Notes: generated by a model not told the origin, from the letters alone. Positions 10,693-24,555 are shown, counted from the first letter of the stretch. The stretch is DNA of 64,000 bases from Cerrena zonata (GCA_038087015.1 JASBNA010000031.1:1-64000); one strand, 5' to 3'. Made by a program: numbers and translations.

Positions 10693-11365
10693 TGCCTACC
10701 GACTGGGACGCCCGACATACAGCTCAAACTCATGCGTCCAATTATTTAAGCCGAGATTTGTGTAAGATGCTGGCTACCGATTATCCTACCCGAGATATGG
10801 CCAAATTCCCCTATCCAACTTTCTAACGCGCGATTTGTCTTAAATATTGACCGCCGACCCTGCCATCCGATGCATTGTCAAAGTTCTTCTATCCGACTAA
10901 CTTTGGCGAGAATAACCTTGAGTGTTGCCTACCGACTCTATCACCCGATGTACGACCAAAGTCTGTCTATCCGACTTTCCAGTGCGAGATTCATTGTAAA
11001 TAGGACCTACCGACTCTGCCACCCGATATGAAGCTCAAGTTCCTACATCCGATTATTTAAGCCGAGATTTGTGTAAGATGCTGGCTACCGATTATCCTAC
11101 CCGAGATATGGCCAAATTCCCCTATCCGACTTTCTAACGCGCGATTTGTCTTAAATATTGACCGCCGACCCTGCCATCCGATGTATTGTCAAAGTTCTTC
11201 TATCCGACTAACTTTGGCGAGAATAATCTTGAGCGCCGCTTACCGACACCATCACCCGATGTAGGGTCAAGGTTCCTCTACCCGACATTCTAGTACGATA
11301 TTTGTCTCGAGGATTGGCTACTGACTGCTCCGTCCGATTTATGATGCATCGGTTGAAAAACTTAA
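10693..11365 (+). repeat. 78-bp minisatellite, about 8.6 units, with 4-unit higher-order repeat
   Basis: Units begin near 10693, 10771, 10848, 10926, 11004, 11082, 11159, 11237 and 11314, alternating 78 and 77 bp. Each unit follows the scheme TACCGACT...CACCCGAT...CTATCCGACTT...GCGAGATTTGT. Units 1-4 and 5-8 match each other position by position much better than neighbours do, giving a 311-bp higher-order period. No protein coding is likely. The dense, regularly spaced CCGA core could be protein-binding sites, for example subterminal repeats of the adjacent element, but that is inference. Confidence 0.85.
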
Positions 11366-12342
11366 GCGCATACAAGATGTGTGAAATAGAGCTCGGACGG
11401 CATCTGACCCGATTATCCCATATGTATGAGCGGTGAAGCCTGTCGCACGAACATGATGATATTTTGTGGCTGCTGCTCTATAACACAGTTGTCCACAATA
11501 CTATTATTCCCATCTCGCTACTCACAATTGCAACAGAAACAATGTCTTTGCATACCTAAAATCGCATTTGGTCATGAGATAGATGTGGTCCACCTCAAGG
11601 TCCAGACTTCATCTATGCTATATTTTGGTATCATTGCTCTATTGCTGTACTTGGTAGGTGAGTGACTACATTTAAAAGTACTCATAATATTCTATACACT
11701 ACCTCACCTACGCTACGTATTATCAATACCAAACCTAAGACCGTAACAATATAACCATCCATCCCTGATTTTCCCGCTAACACATTCCACATGGACCCCT
11801 TTCATATACGCTGATTGGGTGTACCCGCCCATTTCATATGGATAGACCTCATAGGTATGGTCTACTTTGCCATCCTCCATGGACCCCTCAAGGCCTGTAG
11901 TCAGCTCTGCCTTTCCACCTTACATGACTCGCTAGAGACTCCTGCATGACTACCCTACCCTTAGCACCACCTAGCTACCTCACCTTTCATGCCTACAGTT
12001 AATCCACTGGTGAGCCCCACCTTCCCACTGTACATGACTCATTGAAATGATCCCATATGCCCACCCCACCCCAGCACCATCCAGCTAACCCCACCTTTCA
12101 TGCGTACCATCAGTATACCTTACTACTCCATTCACTATGAACTATTACGAATACCCAGCTGGAGCCGACCACCCCATACAGCATGGGTATTAGGCGCCTT
12201 ACTTGTACCATAGGACATGGTAAAAACTCACTGACAGGTGTGTCACACAAGTGTTTTTCCACTGATCGCACCAGTCGGAAATCACCCGTTCCTACCCTCA
12301 CAGTGGAAAACGATCCAACGGATGGCAAACGTGGCAGACGGT
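11366..12342. repeat. Intergenic region with an imperfect tandem duplication
   Basis: Mostly C/T-rich non-coding DNA. Two diverged copies of a roughly 90-115 bp sequence lie at about 11905-11995 and 12025-12110; both contain TACATGACTC and end in CACCTTTCATGC. Open frames at 12110-12455 on both strands lack support. Confidence 0.4.
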
Positions 12343-12707
12343 TCAAGAGTAGCCATGTTGGAAAAATCGACCACCAGTGCACCCCGCAAGCACCCCGCAA
12401 GCACCGCAGTCCCAATCACCTGCCTCAAATTCAACTAAAAAGGAAGGGTGAATGATGTCGAATGTCCATTCATCGTGGGTGATAAGACGAACAACTTCAT
12501 AAGATAGACCGATCAGCCAACGTCGGTGGGTGAGTACCACGTCGTCGTGGTCGCGAGGGAATGCATTTACTGCAGCTGCAATATACCATTGGTAATACAG
12601 AAGATCTTTCCGGTGTGATGGAGAGATGTTGCCTTGAAAGAGGTCGTCTGGGATCTATATGGCAGTCAGGATAATGAGAAGGATACCATGTCCACCTACA
12701 AGACCAT
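12343..12707 (-). CDS. Unrecognised short protein, possibly partial
   Basis: A possible model starts with ATG at 12707-12705, followed by a 50-bp intron (12704-12655, GTCTTG...ATATAG) and exon 12654-12343. The product would be about 104 residues. Its sequence reads as a folded protein (DDLFQGNISPSHRKDLLYYQ, AAAVNAFPRDHDD, RRWLIGLSYEVVRLITHDEW), unlike random translation. No family is recognised. The donor GTCTTG is weak and a longer N-terminus is possible. It lies between the mobile-element region and the first F-box gene. Confidence 0.4.
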
Positions 12708-12745
12708 TTCATCTTCAATAAAGCGACAAGGTGGTAAAGGAAAAA

Positions 12746-13007
12746 TCAATCGACAAAGTCAATCAGAAATAAATACGAATGAAGCGACGTAACAAAGAAA
12801 GGTGATATAGAAAAGGTGGGTATGCAATTAAGTTGAATGTTAATATATGAGCGGGGGTGTAGGGCTTTCGAGAGCCGTAAGAAAAGCTTGACTTGGCCAA
12901 CAGTGTATCCAAGTCTATGCAAACAGAGACGGACAGCTAAATACTCCAAATACCGGAACGATAAGTATTCACGAAACGGCTCAAAAGGTACACAGGTTGT
13001 TTACATA
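12746..13007 (-). other. 3' flank of F-box gene F1
   Basis: Just after the F-box stop codon each array copy has similar A/T-rich sequence, with a probable 3'-UTR intron. This is the most diverged example; no gene is seen. Confidence 0.4.
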
Positions 13008-14758
13008 TCAGAATGGTATCGGGTCGTCCTTGTCACTGACATCAACATCAACCTTCCGTTCTTTTAGCTTCGGAAACGGCAACTCAGTAGGTGTCACTAT
13101 GTCCGCTCTAATCCGAAGCTTGCGAAATGACCGAAACATTTCTCCGGAAAGGATTTCATCGAGACACCCAACATCGTCAGTGAACAGTTTTCGCTCCGTG
13201 ACCGACAATTGTGGCTCCAGAGAAAAGCTAAAGGAGGCTAGAGATTGAAGCATCAGCACCAAATATACTGAGAAATATGCCTCCGATCCACGTACATAAA
13301 GAATCGAACTTTGCCATCACAACGTGTCCCACTATCACAGTGACCTCTTCAAGGGACTGACTACAGTGCTCTAGTAGCTCTGTGGTATCCTGGAGTGAAG
13401 ACGAGGCCGTCGTAAAACGCTCACATGGGACTATAAGATGTCTCAGATGAGAGATAAAGGGACGGGCTTTGATGAAGGATTTTAGCAACGGGGATAGGTT
13501 GGGTGTAAACCCTAATGCCAATGTCCGCAAGGAGCACTTTGAACGATTGAACTGCAAGTGTGGGAGATCATGTCCGCGGAAGGCTGGATCCAAAGGCCAT
13601 GTGATAACCACTATAGACAGAGAACGGAATGAGGTGAGGAACCGACAGAGTTGATTAACATCCCCAGTATTGCAATACATAAGTTCCAATTTCTGTAATG
13701 AAGTGGCGGATGAGGGGAATCTAGACAGGGATGGATGCTCGGTTTTCAAGTCTAGGTATGAGATGTAGCATTGTTTCAGGTTAGGCATGTGGTACGAAGT
13801 GAGGAGAGTCATTTGTCGCGACCTGGTGGCTGTATATTCTACACTGCACGTCATGGCCTTGATATACTGAAGCAGGAAGCGTTTCTGGCGTACAGCCCGT
13901 TGAAAACTCGCGATTGGTTGTTTTACAGGGGGTAGAAGTAGAACGATAGAGGAGAAGAGATGCATTTGTGCTCGAGGCACCCATGCCCAACAGACACGGG
14001 CACAACGCGCAAGATCGCTTCTATTGTAATGGCCAGATACCGTTACAGCTACATGATCGATGATAATTTCGTAGATCTCTGTTGGGAGTCTTGAAGAGCA
14101 TTGCAAATCATGTCCCCTAGACCATTCACAAACATCGCACAATAATTGGCCAATAGATCAGTGGGATCCTCTGGACGTGTAATGGTGTACTGCACCTATC
14201 TCCGACGGTGACTTCGACGCCGTCTCCAGATCGGTTGTATCTCTCGGTCATCCTTAAAGAAAGTGGTATTAGCACTATTGTAGGCAACACAGAAGCTAAT
14301 GAATACACACCTATTGTAGACGGTAGTCGCACTTTGCAGAGCACCAAGGATACTATTGCGTATCCACCTATCACAGTCACTCACAACCGCTGGTAGAGCC
14401 GAGAGTTCGTCCTGTTTTGGTTCGATCCTCTGAGCACAAGACGTATCATTGCACGCAGTCCCTTCAGCGTATGAGGAGACCACAAAGTCCTTGGTAATTG
14501 CTGTTGACCAAGATGCTGACGTTCCCGGTTCATCGGTATGCATGAAGTAATCATCCCAGTCGTTCCTGTACAGCCAGAAAGAAGGATAAATACAAGACCT
14601 TAGTCATACCGTTAAGAGATCAATCGCGAGACGTACCAGGTAGTGCTGGCTAAATGCCTCATCTCGATGTTCACAGAACTGTGGCTGCTGTAATCCTGTT
14701 TAGAATATCGCAATTCATGAACAGGAATTACGAGGCATACCAGAGAGAGGGTATCCGT
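13008..14758 (-). CDS. F-box/leucine-rich protein, copy F1, start codon changed to ACG
   Basis: Exons: 14758-14741, 14695-14637, 14565-14311, 14252-14196, 14116-13296 and 13237-13008; all phases agree (480 codons). F-box proteins recruit substrates to SCF ubiquitin ligases through SKP1. Here the F-box core is SSRLPTEIYEIIIDHVA followed by LARCARVCWAWVPRAQ. Leucine-rich segments and a C-terminal exon ending in the family tail (FPKLKERKVDVDVSDKDD) follow. It is the most diverged copy: its N-terminal exons share only the frame and key positions with the others. The position of the family ATG reads ACG (14758-14756), and no ATG occurs upstream in that frame back to 14833. Either initiation is non-AUG or in exon 2, or the gene is starting to decay. 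Confidence 0.7.
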
Positions 14759-17700
14759 TATGACTCGGATTGAACTACTATAGGTTTGTAGGGTGAAGAG
14801 GAGCGAATCGGTGGAAAGGTGATAGGGTACCAATATTAATACATAGTGCGTTCACGTACCTGTGCATGTATAGCATATGGCTTACCTCATGCCAGTGGCT
14901 GTTGGTATGCGGAGCGAGAGAACGCCCGAGAATGAGCGGCACATCGTCAAGCAGAGGCTGAAGACAGTGCAGGAGGAGAAACATACCCGATGATAGATTC
15001 AGACTGACCTCAATATTCTTGAAGCAGAACTCCTGAACTTTGCCGGTGAGAACCGGGATGGGTAGAACAGACCTGCTTTGATCGGCGATCGCCGACTTGC
15101 TGGCTTTCGAGGTCGCTCTTTGAACTCGTTATAGTTTATATGCGTTTCTCTCTTAACCTCTGCATATAATATCCAAGCCCAACGCACTCGAATTTGAAAT
15201 GGAACTTGAAGTACCGCACTACGTGCTGTCAGGCCAGCTGCCGTCCCTAAGACTCACTGTATGCTCAAACTGCCTCAGTCTCGAACAGCGACCCCGAAAA
15301 TACCACCTCATTAGGATGTTCAAGCGTTCTCCAGTAGTACTGTTAACGGAGACATAGAAGACTCATATAACCCATAATTTGAGCTCCTCGCGGTGTGTTA
15401 TGTGTATTAGCCTCTGGATCATTCTCCATGACCTTTCTAGTCAAAGTTAGTGCCTCTTGACGTCGTCCCTGTTCGCCGCTCCCTAAAAAAAGATGACGAA
15501 AGTACTGGTGATTCCTTCACTCTATCTAACGATGCTTTCACACATTAACCTCTGCACCATTCTATCTCACGTTTGAGTCCGCCTTCTCTGTCTCGCTTTG
15601 GCTCCTTCCTTATGTATTCGTCATTGCACTATGGTATACATAAAAGCCGTCGCATACACTCAGTCGTGGTGAGCAGCCTAGATTGACTCGACACTCGCTT
15701 TTCATATATCCGCGTGAGATCACCTAACTCGAAGCGACGCGGTGGTTCCTTTGGACTAATCAAGGGATGAACCCCCAATATCACAAGATGTCCTATATCC
15801 TACGTATACCCAGCCTGCTTCTGAGCGTGCTCAAAGGCTTTTCCATGTAAGATACAGATTATCACCAAAAGGATTCGAATAATATAACTTCTAACCCATA
15901 TATGCCCATCTGCTAATCTGCGTCGAATACTGAGTCTATACACAATAAATAGAAAATACCGATTCGTCGAGACCGTATTCGTTCGTGCCGAACATGAGTA
16001 ATCATCGAGCTCCATTTCATCAAACGAAGGTCGCCGTATATCCGGACGAGAAGGATAAGTACGGTCGTATTTGACGAGATTAAACACATTCGGATTTCAT
16101 TCGACGCGACCAGGGCAATCACTCACCAATAGCAGTCTTCTTGTGACCATTCGACGTTCTCAGCCCTCGCATACTCGCACTTCTCATGGCATCCCACTGC
16201 ATCCCTCTCGTCAAACCATCGTATGAGGCATCGTATACGAAGATTATACTACACAGAACACACACGACCTGACTAGATATTCAGAGAAGGCGTGTGAGAG
16301 AAGGAGAGTGGCAAGCGAAGTCGAGGAGCCTGTACGTCGATTGCCGAGATGTGCTTGCCAGTAATTCCAACTCTTTCCTAATAGACAGTAGGTCAGATTT
16401 AGAATGCTGGCAATATCCGCGTCAATCGCGGGCTTCGTTCAGCGAGAAGACAGAGAGCTCGAGTAGAAGAACTTGAGTATCAGCTATCGGAGTATGGAAA
16501 GATGCTGTTCACGCTTAGTGTTAGGGATCGAGCTCCTAATAGAAAAAGCGAGCTTCAAAGCTTTTGTTTCAACGCCGTTGAGATCGAGTGGATTTACAAT
16601 AAAGAGGTATTCTTACCTTTATAAGAACATCATCTCGGAGTACGTCGCAGCTTACTCAACAGCTAGGCAGTAGTACACAGACAATCGCGTCTGGAAGTCT
16701 TTCACCCAGTAGTCACTTCGACTGCCGATACAAGCACCGAAGGAGATTTCAGTATCGATTGCAGATCAGTTGAGGATTGAGACGTAAGCCATCGTCATAT
16801 GTCTAGAGGAGGAAGAACGTGGCGATGACCTATTCAGCAACGACCGTAGTTGCCATGCTGACTCGGAAGCGGGATGAGAACGTTGGAAGTAGCCAGAACA
16901 TAGAACGAGATAGCAAGAGGATGGTCATTTCATATGCGAAGGCGAGATTGAGAGTCGGAGCTAACCTGATAAGACTCGGAGCGGATGATCAGAAAAATCC
17001 ATAGCCTCAGAGAGACGAGGTGCCATGGCCGCAAAATCCGGAGCTCGATACGTGGCATATTCGATCGGCTCTTTCCTATTGGCTGGTGTTTGCTTCTCTC
17101 TCCTGCCTTGCTCTACTTCGCTGCGAGATCGCCCTCACTCGATAACACTTGCCGAGTTCCTCTTTCCTTCATAACAGGTGCTCACATAAAAGAATGAGTG
17201 TTATCTTCCTCACGAGGAAAAATCCATGTACATTGACTTACCTCCAGGATACGCTACGGACTCAGCTCCCATAAAGTCCACATGCATTCAATCGCAGATA
17301 CGAGTTCAAGATTCTCAGTCTAAAGTCATCTCGAGTCTCCAAGACATACTCTGAAACCCGGTATGTCCACCTCTCTCTGGCTGTTACCCTCTCAGCCCCG
17401 ATCCCATCGTGTTCACCTCTGCTCGCGCGTATTAGATTCTATTCCCCAGTCTTCGACGGTCCAACTTTCCCCATACAGCATTTCCTCTGTTCGTCAGCCT
17501 GTCCATATCATATTGTCCGGAAACACTCATCTCAGTCTCATCGTCTCATCCCTAGCAGTCTACTCTAGCTTTGTCCTATTGCAATGTCCTATTGCAACGT
17601 ACACCTTCATTTCTTCGAAGAAGCCACCTCGATTTGCTATATTATAGCGACATTTCGCATCTTCTCTGACATCGGCTAGCGGTCTCGTTACAAATCAATG

Positions 17701-19422
17701 TACTCAATTTACAACACAATCTCCGTTTTACGTCCTACATGAACCGCTCAAATACTCATAGTACCTCTAGTAGGAACTCGTCATCCAGCTATCTTCATTC
17801 CTATCACGACCAATCACACGTCAAGTACTCTGATCGTCTAGCCAAGAACGATATCGACGAACCCCAATGTGCAAGATAGCCGGAACGAGAGCCCTTTCTG
17901 AGTAAATACGATTTACTCTTGTCTTCTCTGGTACGTCGCAGAAGCGTATAATGACCACCAATCACCTAGCTTATCTCGTCGGTTCTCAACAACACTCCGC
18001 AGTACACTCGCAAACGTCCAAACGATCGAGGTAAAAATGACACTACCCGGACCTCATTCTGTACTGACCCTTTATTTCGTCGAACTATACCGAAAACTTG
18101 ACCTCCATCGCGTGGTCTATTTGTGCAAGAAATGTCAACGAGACACTGCGACAGGTATTGCCCCTCCCTTTTAGATGTCAAACTTTCGTTCCCGTGATAT
18201 TCTACTCTCATTCCCATACTCGACTCGATCGAAATGTCTTTTGGGTCCGTGTCATTTATCGTACCTATTGCTTTTGACAGAAGACAGCATGCTCTCAGGG
18301 TCACATATCCGCTTACCCTCGGCTTACTCAATGCTAGTCAGAACTCTTTCTCGGTCGTACTCTAGCCGATCAGCGTTATTTGTTGCCTCGGGGCAATTAC
18401 CTGATACGCATCTTTACTTCTCAGTACTCCCTAACATTTCCCCTCGAATCCTAGATCGACGTCTCTACTCTATGCTCTCTGAATGGACCTTGCCTATTGT
18501 CATATGTACCGTACTCTCCTCTGCGCTGTTTTTTTTCGGAAATAAACACCTTTGAGCTCGTCTGCGTATTTGCTGTTTTATCACATCCCAACTGAGAAAT
18601 CTCATCTACAATGCTTTCTCGCTCGACGACACTTGTCAATTTTATAATATAGAGTCGAATGTTAGTGAACCGAATCCATTCGCATGCGTGCCCATCTTCA
18701 CTATTGAAATCCATGTACATTGACCCACTCGAAAGAAACGTTAGCGGCTCGGGGTCCCATTCATAAAACCTCTGTATTTCCGGGAATGTAACTCGGTAGG
18801 TTTCATCAACCTATCACTTCATTCTCATCCATTGTAATGACATTTCGAATCCTCAGGCTATCACATCCATTACTCATTATTCTTCATACTCTTACATCCT
18901 TCTCGTCCTACGACCGTGTGTCCTAGCCATGCTCTACCACCTTTAAACTGACTCATAACCCACTCGCGCCTTCTTGACACTCCTCTACGTCTGTCACTCC
19001 GTTGAAGTCAGCCAGCTTACGCGCTATCAACACCCGCCATTCACTTTCTGCCTTTGACATGATCGCTCATCAACTTCTCGAATTTGTAGGACTTTATAAA
19101 TGGATATATCTCTCTACCGAAAATGTGAGGAAAGGAAGGCTCCGTTGGGGATAAACTACAAACACGATATAAGGTAGGAAAGGGAAAATCAATCGGGATT
19201 CAGTAGAGTCAATCATGTGTAGCAAGAATCCATGGTAGTGGTAGTACAACAGAGATGAAGCAGTGAAACGAGGTGCAATATGGAGAAATCGAAAAGAAAA
19301 ATCAAGTTGGATGTAGTCAACCATGCCTTCAAGTCGATCCAACGGTATTTGACAGCTATACATCCATAAAACCAGATTGATGAATGCATAATGACCTCCA
19401 AGGTATGAAGGCTACTTACATG
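14759..19422. repeat. Long inter-unit region F1-F2, decayed array flank DNA
   Basis: No intact gene recognised in 4.7 kb. Segments match flanks of later units: a CACGTG-like/ATTGG block at about 17045-17085, C/T-rich stretches at 17360-17640 and the sequence before the F2 3' end at 19090-19420. All short open frames are interrupted in the paralogous copies, so I treat the region as duplicated non-coding DNA or gene remnants. Confidence 0.5.
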
Positions 19423-20955
19423 TCACCATGGTATTGGGTCTTCATTGTCATTGAAATCAACATTGACCTTCCGCTCTTTGAGCTTTGGAAGCTCAAAAGG
19501 TTCCACATTGGCTCTAATTCGAAACTTGCGAAAGGAGCGGAACCTTTCCCTGGAAAGAATGTCATCAAGACACCCAACTTCCTCAGTGAATTGTTTCCTG
19601 TCTTTTTCTAATACCTTTGAGTCCAGAAAATGGGAGCAGGAAGCTATAAATTGAAGCATCAGCACCAAGTATACTCGGAAATGTGTTTGCAATCTACATA
19701 CATAGATTTGTACAAGGTACCATCATAATGTGGCCCACTATTACAGTGACCTCTTCAAGAGACTGGCTACAGTGCTCTAGTAGCTCTGTGATGTCCCGGA
19801 CTTCGAGTGAGGGGGAAGGCGTAAGCTCGGAACTGTATGCAACTATAAGATGTCTCAGGTGAGAGACAAAGGGAGGGGCTTTGATGAAGGATTCCAGGAG
19901 TGTAGATAGATTGGGTTTACCCTCTAGTACTAGTGCCAAGGTCCGCAAGGCGCACTTCGAACGATTGAATTGTAGGTGTGGGAAATGACCACGGATGGGA
20001 TGAATCGTGGGCAGAGACTGTATAATAGTCAGGATAGACAGAGATCGGAATGAGGTAAGGAACCGGCACAGTTGATTTGCTTTTTCAGTCGTGTAATAAT
20101 CAAGACACAAGAGGTGTAATAGAGGGGCGGATGATGGGAGCCTATACAGGGACGGATGGGCTATTGTCAAGTCCAGCCGTGATATATTGCATTTTTGGAG
20201 GCGGGGCATGTGGTGTGAGCTGAGAATAGTTGCCTGTTGTGGTATCCTCTTGTCGGTGGCTATCCAGAGGAGTTTGATATACTGAAGCAAGAAGGGTTTC
20301 CGGTGTACGGCAGCCTGAAAACTGGTATGTTTGAAGAGTATAATTTCGAGACTGAGCATACTGTCGAGATTGACAGCGGAAAAGAGATGCATTTGTGCAC
20401 GGGGTACCCATGCTTGACAGACTCGGGCACAACGGGTAAGATCTCTCCAACTGGTAAACTCATATTGCTCGGCGACGTAATCAATGATAAGTTCATGGAT
20501 CTCGGTGGGAAGTCTTGGGAAGCATTCTACATCCTGTCGCCTAGACCACACAACGATCGGACAACAGATGAGTGTGATATTCTAAACATGTAAATGTATA
20601 CCACACCAATCGCTAGTGGTAGTTTCGACCATCGAGACACTGTCTTCTCTTTGTCCCTTGATCAGCCTCAAATATCACGTTCTCAGCATCATTGCAAACA
20701 ACACAGGATATCACACACCTATCGTAGACTGTAACTGCACCGTCCGAAGCATCCAAGATTCTGCCGTATATCTGCTTAGTAGCGTCGCTCACAACAGGGG
20801 CCAGGGGGTCGTCGGGGCTCGGCTCAATCCGCCGGATACTTGGAGTATCATCGCCGGCAGTCCCTTCAGTATGTGTGGAGACGACAGGATCGTTGTCAAT
20901 CGCTGTGGGACAAGTCTCTTCGGGCGTTCCTGGTTTATTAGCGTAAGTACAATGT
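19423..20955 (-). pseudogene. F-box/leucine-rich protein, copy F2, 5' end lost
   Basis: Exons kept: 20955-20719 (family exon 3), 20666-20607, 20540-19702 and 19643-19423, all open and in phase. The F-box reads SRRQDVECFPRLPTEIHELI with LTRCARVCQAWVPRAQMHLF, and the tail is intact (FPKL-type: ELPKLKERKVNVDF). Upstream, the start exon reads ATT GAC ACC CTC TCT and runs straight into the exon-2 donor (about 21011-21042). The ATG is therefore changed to ATT, and exon 2 with intron 1 is deleted. The first base of exon 3 is A where other copies mostly have G. A shortened protein starting inside exon 3 or later cannot be excluded. Call: 5'-truncated, possibly a pseudogene. Confidence 0.65.
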
Positions 20956-23900
20956 CTATTGTAGCCAGAACGATAAATACAAAACCTCACTCATTCTCTT
21001 AAGAGATTGAACCGTGAGACGTACAAGAGAGGGTGTCAATTACAATTGAGGCGTGTGTCTATGGGAAGGAGAGGAGTGTACCGATGAGCAAATGACGGGA
21101 TACTAATAGACAGAACGTTCACATGTCACTAGCATGCGGTCCACCTCATGCTTGTGGGTAGGTGATACGCGCCAAATAACCTCTCTCTTCTATTCTAATC
21201 CATGGATGACAATGCCTCGGACCCAATACCGCCTATCTATTGCTGGCGGAACAAGAGGACCCAAAACTCGTGAGAACGAGCAGGTCTTCAATTTGACAGG
21301 CACTTGAGATAGTGCCCCAAGGGAAGCGAGTCCTGCGATAGGCTGACCTCGACGATATTACTGTAAATTATCAATTTGGGTCGAGTTTGAACTGGACGGG
21401 TAGAACAGTGCACACTGCGTGGCTGTGAGCCTTCTGATTGGTGACTGTGGGTCCTTCATTCAAGCTCGGATAGCCTTCGCTTACTAGGACCACGTACGCT
21501 TTTAATGCTGCGATGCTTAAGTGTCCCTCCAGACTTATCGAAAAAGACGGCGTCCTCACGGAACATACTAATATTATACAATGTCAGAGAACACATTGTT
21601 GTATCCTACCTCGAACTTCTAATTCACACAGTTACACGAAACCCGCATATCCCTCTACACGGCCTTGGGGCATTCTTTCTTGGGACCAGAGCAGCGTTCG
21701 ATGTCCAGATCCATGGCATTAGAACTTTACGGCCCACCAGAATATTCTCGACTAGCGACCCACTGTGATTATGACTCAGACTTGTCAAAACGTCGCACAC
21801 AATATAGGTCTCTAGTACACCATGCACGGTAAACAGGCCCGCCGAAGCTGGATTGCTTCGTATCAGTACGGAGCATACGCAGCCACTGATATATACAGTC
21901 TGCATAGAGACTAATGTTTGCACCAATATTCTTATAGGAACCGGAGGACGAAGCTGTATGAGCCGTCTTTTCGACCTTCGAAAGTAAGCAGACAATACCA
22001 ACTCAATGACGCACGAGTGGGGTATATAACAAAAGTTATGGACACTCGTCATAGAGTCTCCCAATGGGACGGTTTTCCAACTTGCGTCAATACCTAAATC
22101 GATTTACTTGTGCAGTATTTATGAGATGAGACAAAACATAGAATCGAAAGTCAGCATACGATGATCCAGAACTCAATCTGAAACGACCAGCGTATACTCG
22201 CCTTTACAGAATCCTCACACGTCTCTTTGTGGAGGTTTGCAGCCACTCGTCCGCCCAATTCATACATGTCATTTATGCTTCAGAACGTTCGACGAAGCAG
22301 GCTACAAGCATCTAAGCGCTTTTTGAGCTGACGAGATAAACCTTAAACAATTGATAACAAGACACGTTACTGGCATGGGCATGCAAGGGGAGTAGAAGTA
22401 AGATTCCATCCTCGAGGCATTCAAATCTCAATCGACTTGACCAAGGGGATTTGAGAATAACCACTCACCAATAGGACACATGTTATAATCTCCCACCGTC
22501 ATCAGCTCTCGTTCACTCGTACTCCTTGGACCTTTAGTGGTGACCTCTTATAAACTCATCGTGTAAAGCCTTGTGTTTGGCGAAGACGCAGAAATCAGCA
22601 GTTTGAAGATAGAACACCTACAATAGCGAGGTCAACTGTGGATTTTGTTGAAACGAGAAGGCAGACGTTTCGTGTACGTAGGCTCAAGTCGTCAGGGAGT
22701 GGAAATTGACGGGCTCCTGCCGGTCAATGAAAACTCAAGACACTCAAGTCAAGGCTATGGCATTAGAAGTCTATGACCCACCAGAGCGTTCTCGACCATT
22801 CACAACTCCTCGGACTTCCCAAGCACCGCGCACAGCTTTGGATTCATAGTACAATGTGTACAATAAACAGGCAGTGCTGATTCATCGAACCTAAACCGCC
22901 TCGTACCGACCAGCGTGGAATCTATGCACTGAATGACATCTACGTCTTGCATATAGACGAACATTTGTGCCAAAGTCCGTGGTGGAAACGCTTATCCGAG
23001 ATGAGCCGCCTTCACAGTCTTCGAAGTTTGTAGACAGTTGGTTCGTGCTGAGTACGAGAACTCATCGACATCTATAGCTACCTACGAGATTCAGTAGTTC
23101 GTCGGTAGAAATGCGGTAATGAACGTATTCAACTAACGGTCTGAATTTCGAAGCACCATCCGGGGATAAGCTCAGTTTGGAGATTTTTGCTCGCCGTGAG
23201 ATCACGTCGGATTGAGAAGACAACATCAACGGGGCATGCAACGAAAGCTGTCAAACTCGTCACAGAATTTCCTGGTGGGATCCGTAGTTCGTCAGTGTAA
23301 AGACTAGCATTTGCGCATATAGTAGGAACATACGACGCTCGAACACATTCAAAGGAGAAGACAAAACAAAGAACGGGAGGCCTACATACGACGAATCAGA
23401 AACCAATCTTCAACGATTGGCATAAACTCACCTCACACCGTTCATTTCAATATCGATATCAATCATCTTTCAAGAGAGTATCCTGACGTTTTCTTATGCA
23501 CCCAATTGATGGCTGTCTTCTACGCTTCGGAAAGTCCGACGAAGCAGGCTACAAGCCTCAATTTGCTGGTTCGGCCGATGACGCAAAACCCGACATATAA
23601 ACAACAAGACGCACCACTGACGTAGAAGAGGGGCCTAAGTAACATAGCATTTCTTTCAATGTATTCGGGGAGATCTGAGAACAACTACCCACCATGTGAT
23701 TACTTGACGTCCTCCGCTCTCATAGACCCGTACTTCTCATACCATTCCACTGCTTCTCTCTCAGACCATCGTCGGCCACATTACCGACTGGAGATGACGC
23801 AGACAACAGCACTTCGGTAATGAAACGTTGACAATAACAAGGTCTGTCGATTGTTTCGTTAAAATGAGCACATAGGGTTCAAGTACCTAAACTTGAGTAA

Positions 23901-24504
23901 GAGTCGTTAGTAAGTGAAAGCATGTTCGTCGCAGTTGGCATTTATGATCGTTCTACCAAGGGCCGATGAAATTGCGTCCGTTAAGACCTTGGAAGTCAAC
24001 GTCGTTGAGATCGAGTGGACGTACAGCTACCCGAATAGAGAGCTCTTCCCGCCTCACTTCCAAGCAGTACACAGACATTTGTGTATGGAGGCGTTTCGCC
24101 CGGTCGCGAGCCTCATTGGCAATACAAGCACTGAGGGAGACGAGAGTACCACTTGCAGATCGGTTGAGGAGTGACATTAGCTGGCGTCACAGTAGGTAGG
24201 TTTCTAGGGGAAGGCTATTCTAGAGAGGGAGGGGATTGTCTCCTCGCAGCGAGCACAGAATCCATGCTGAGGCGGAATGAGGACGTTGGAAATGGCCAGA
24301 GCATAGAACGACATATTACCAGGAGGATAGCCCTTGCGTATGTGGAGCGGGGACGCCCGAGCTTCAGCTTCAAGTCCTGTCATTGTATGCTCGACGTATC
24401 AGAGCTGGTCTGGGAAGACTGTGAGTGGAGGGTCGAAAGGTCGATAGCAGTCGAGAGCGAGAGTGAGAGCGAGAGTTGGAGATGTTATGGCCGGGAAATC
24501 CGGA

Positions 24505-24555
24505 GCTTGACACGTGGCATATGTGATCGGCTACTTACTATTGGCCAGCATGTTT
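24505..24555 (-). promoter_or_regulatory. Recurring CACGTG/ATTGG block (representative copy)
   Basis: The pattern GACACGTGGCAT..(T/G)GATCGGCTACTT(C/A)CTATTGGCCAG is seen at 24511, 34397, 41368 and 47528, with weaker forms at 17049 and 55497 and a cut copy at the window end. It combines an E-box (CACGTG) with an inverted CCAAT box about 25 bp away. On the minus strand it is followed by a C/T-rich stretch, as in fungal promoters. Its conservation exceeds that of the surrounding DNA. Confidence 0.5.

Noticed and set aside
10411..10765. Plus-strand frames at the minisatellite edge
   Set aside because: They run into tandem repeat DNA and have no independent support.
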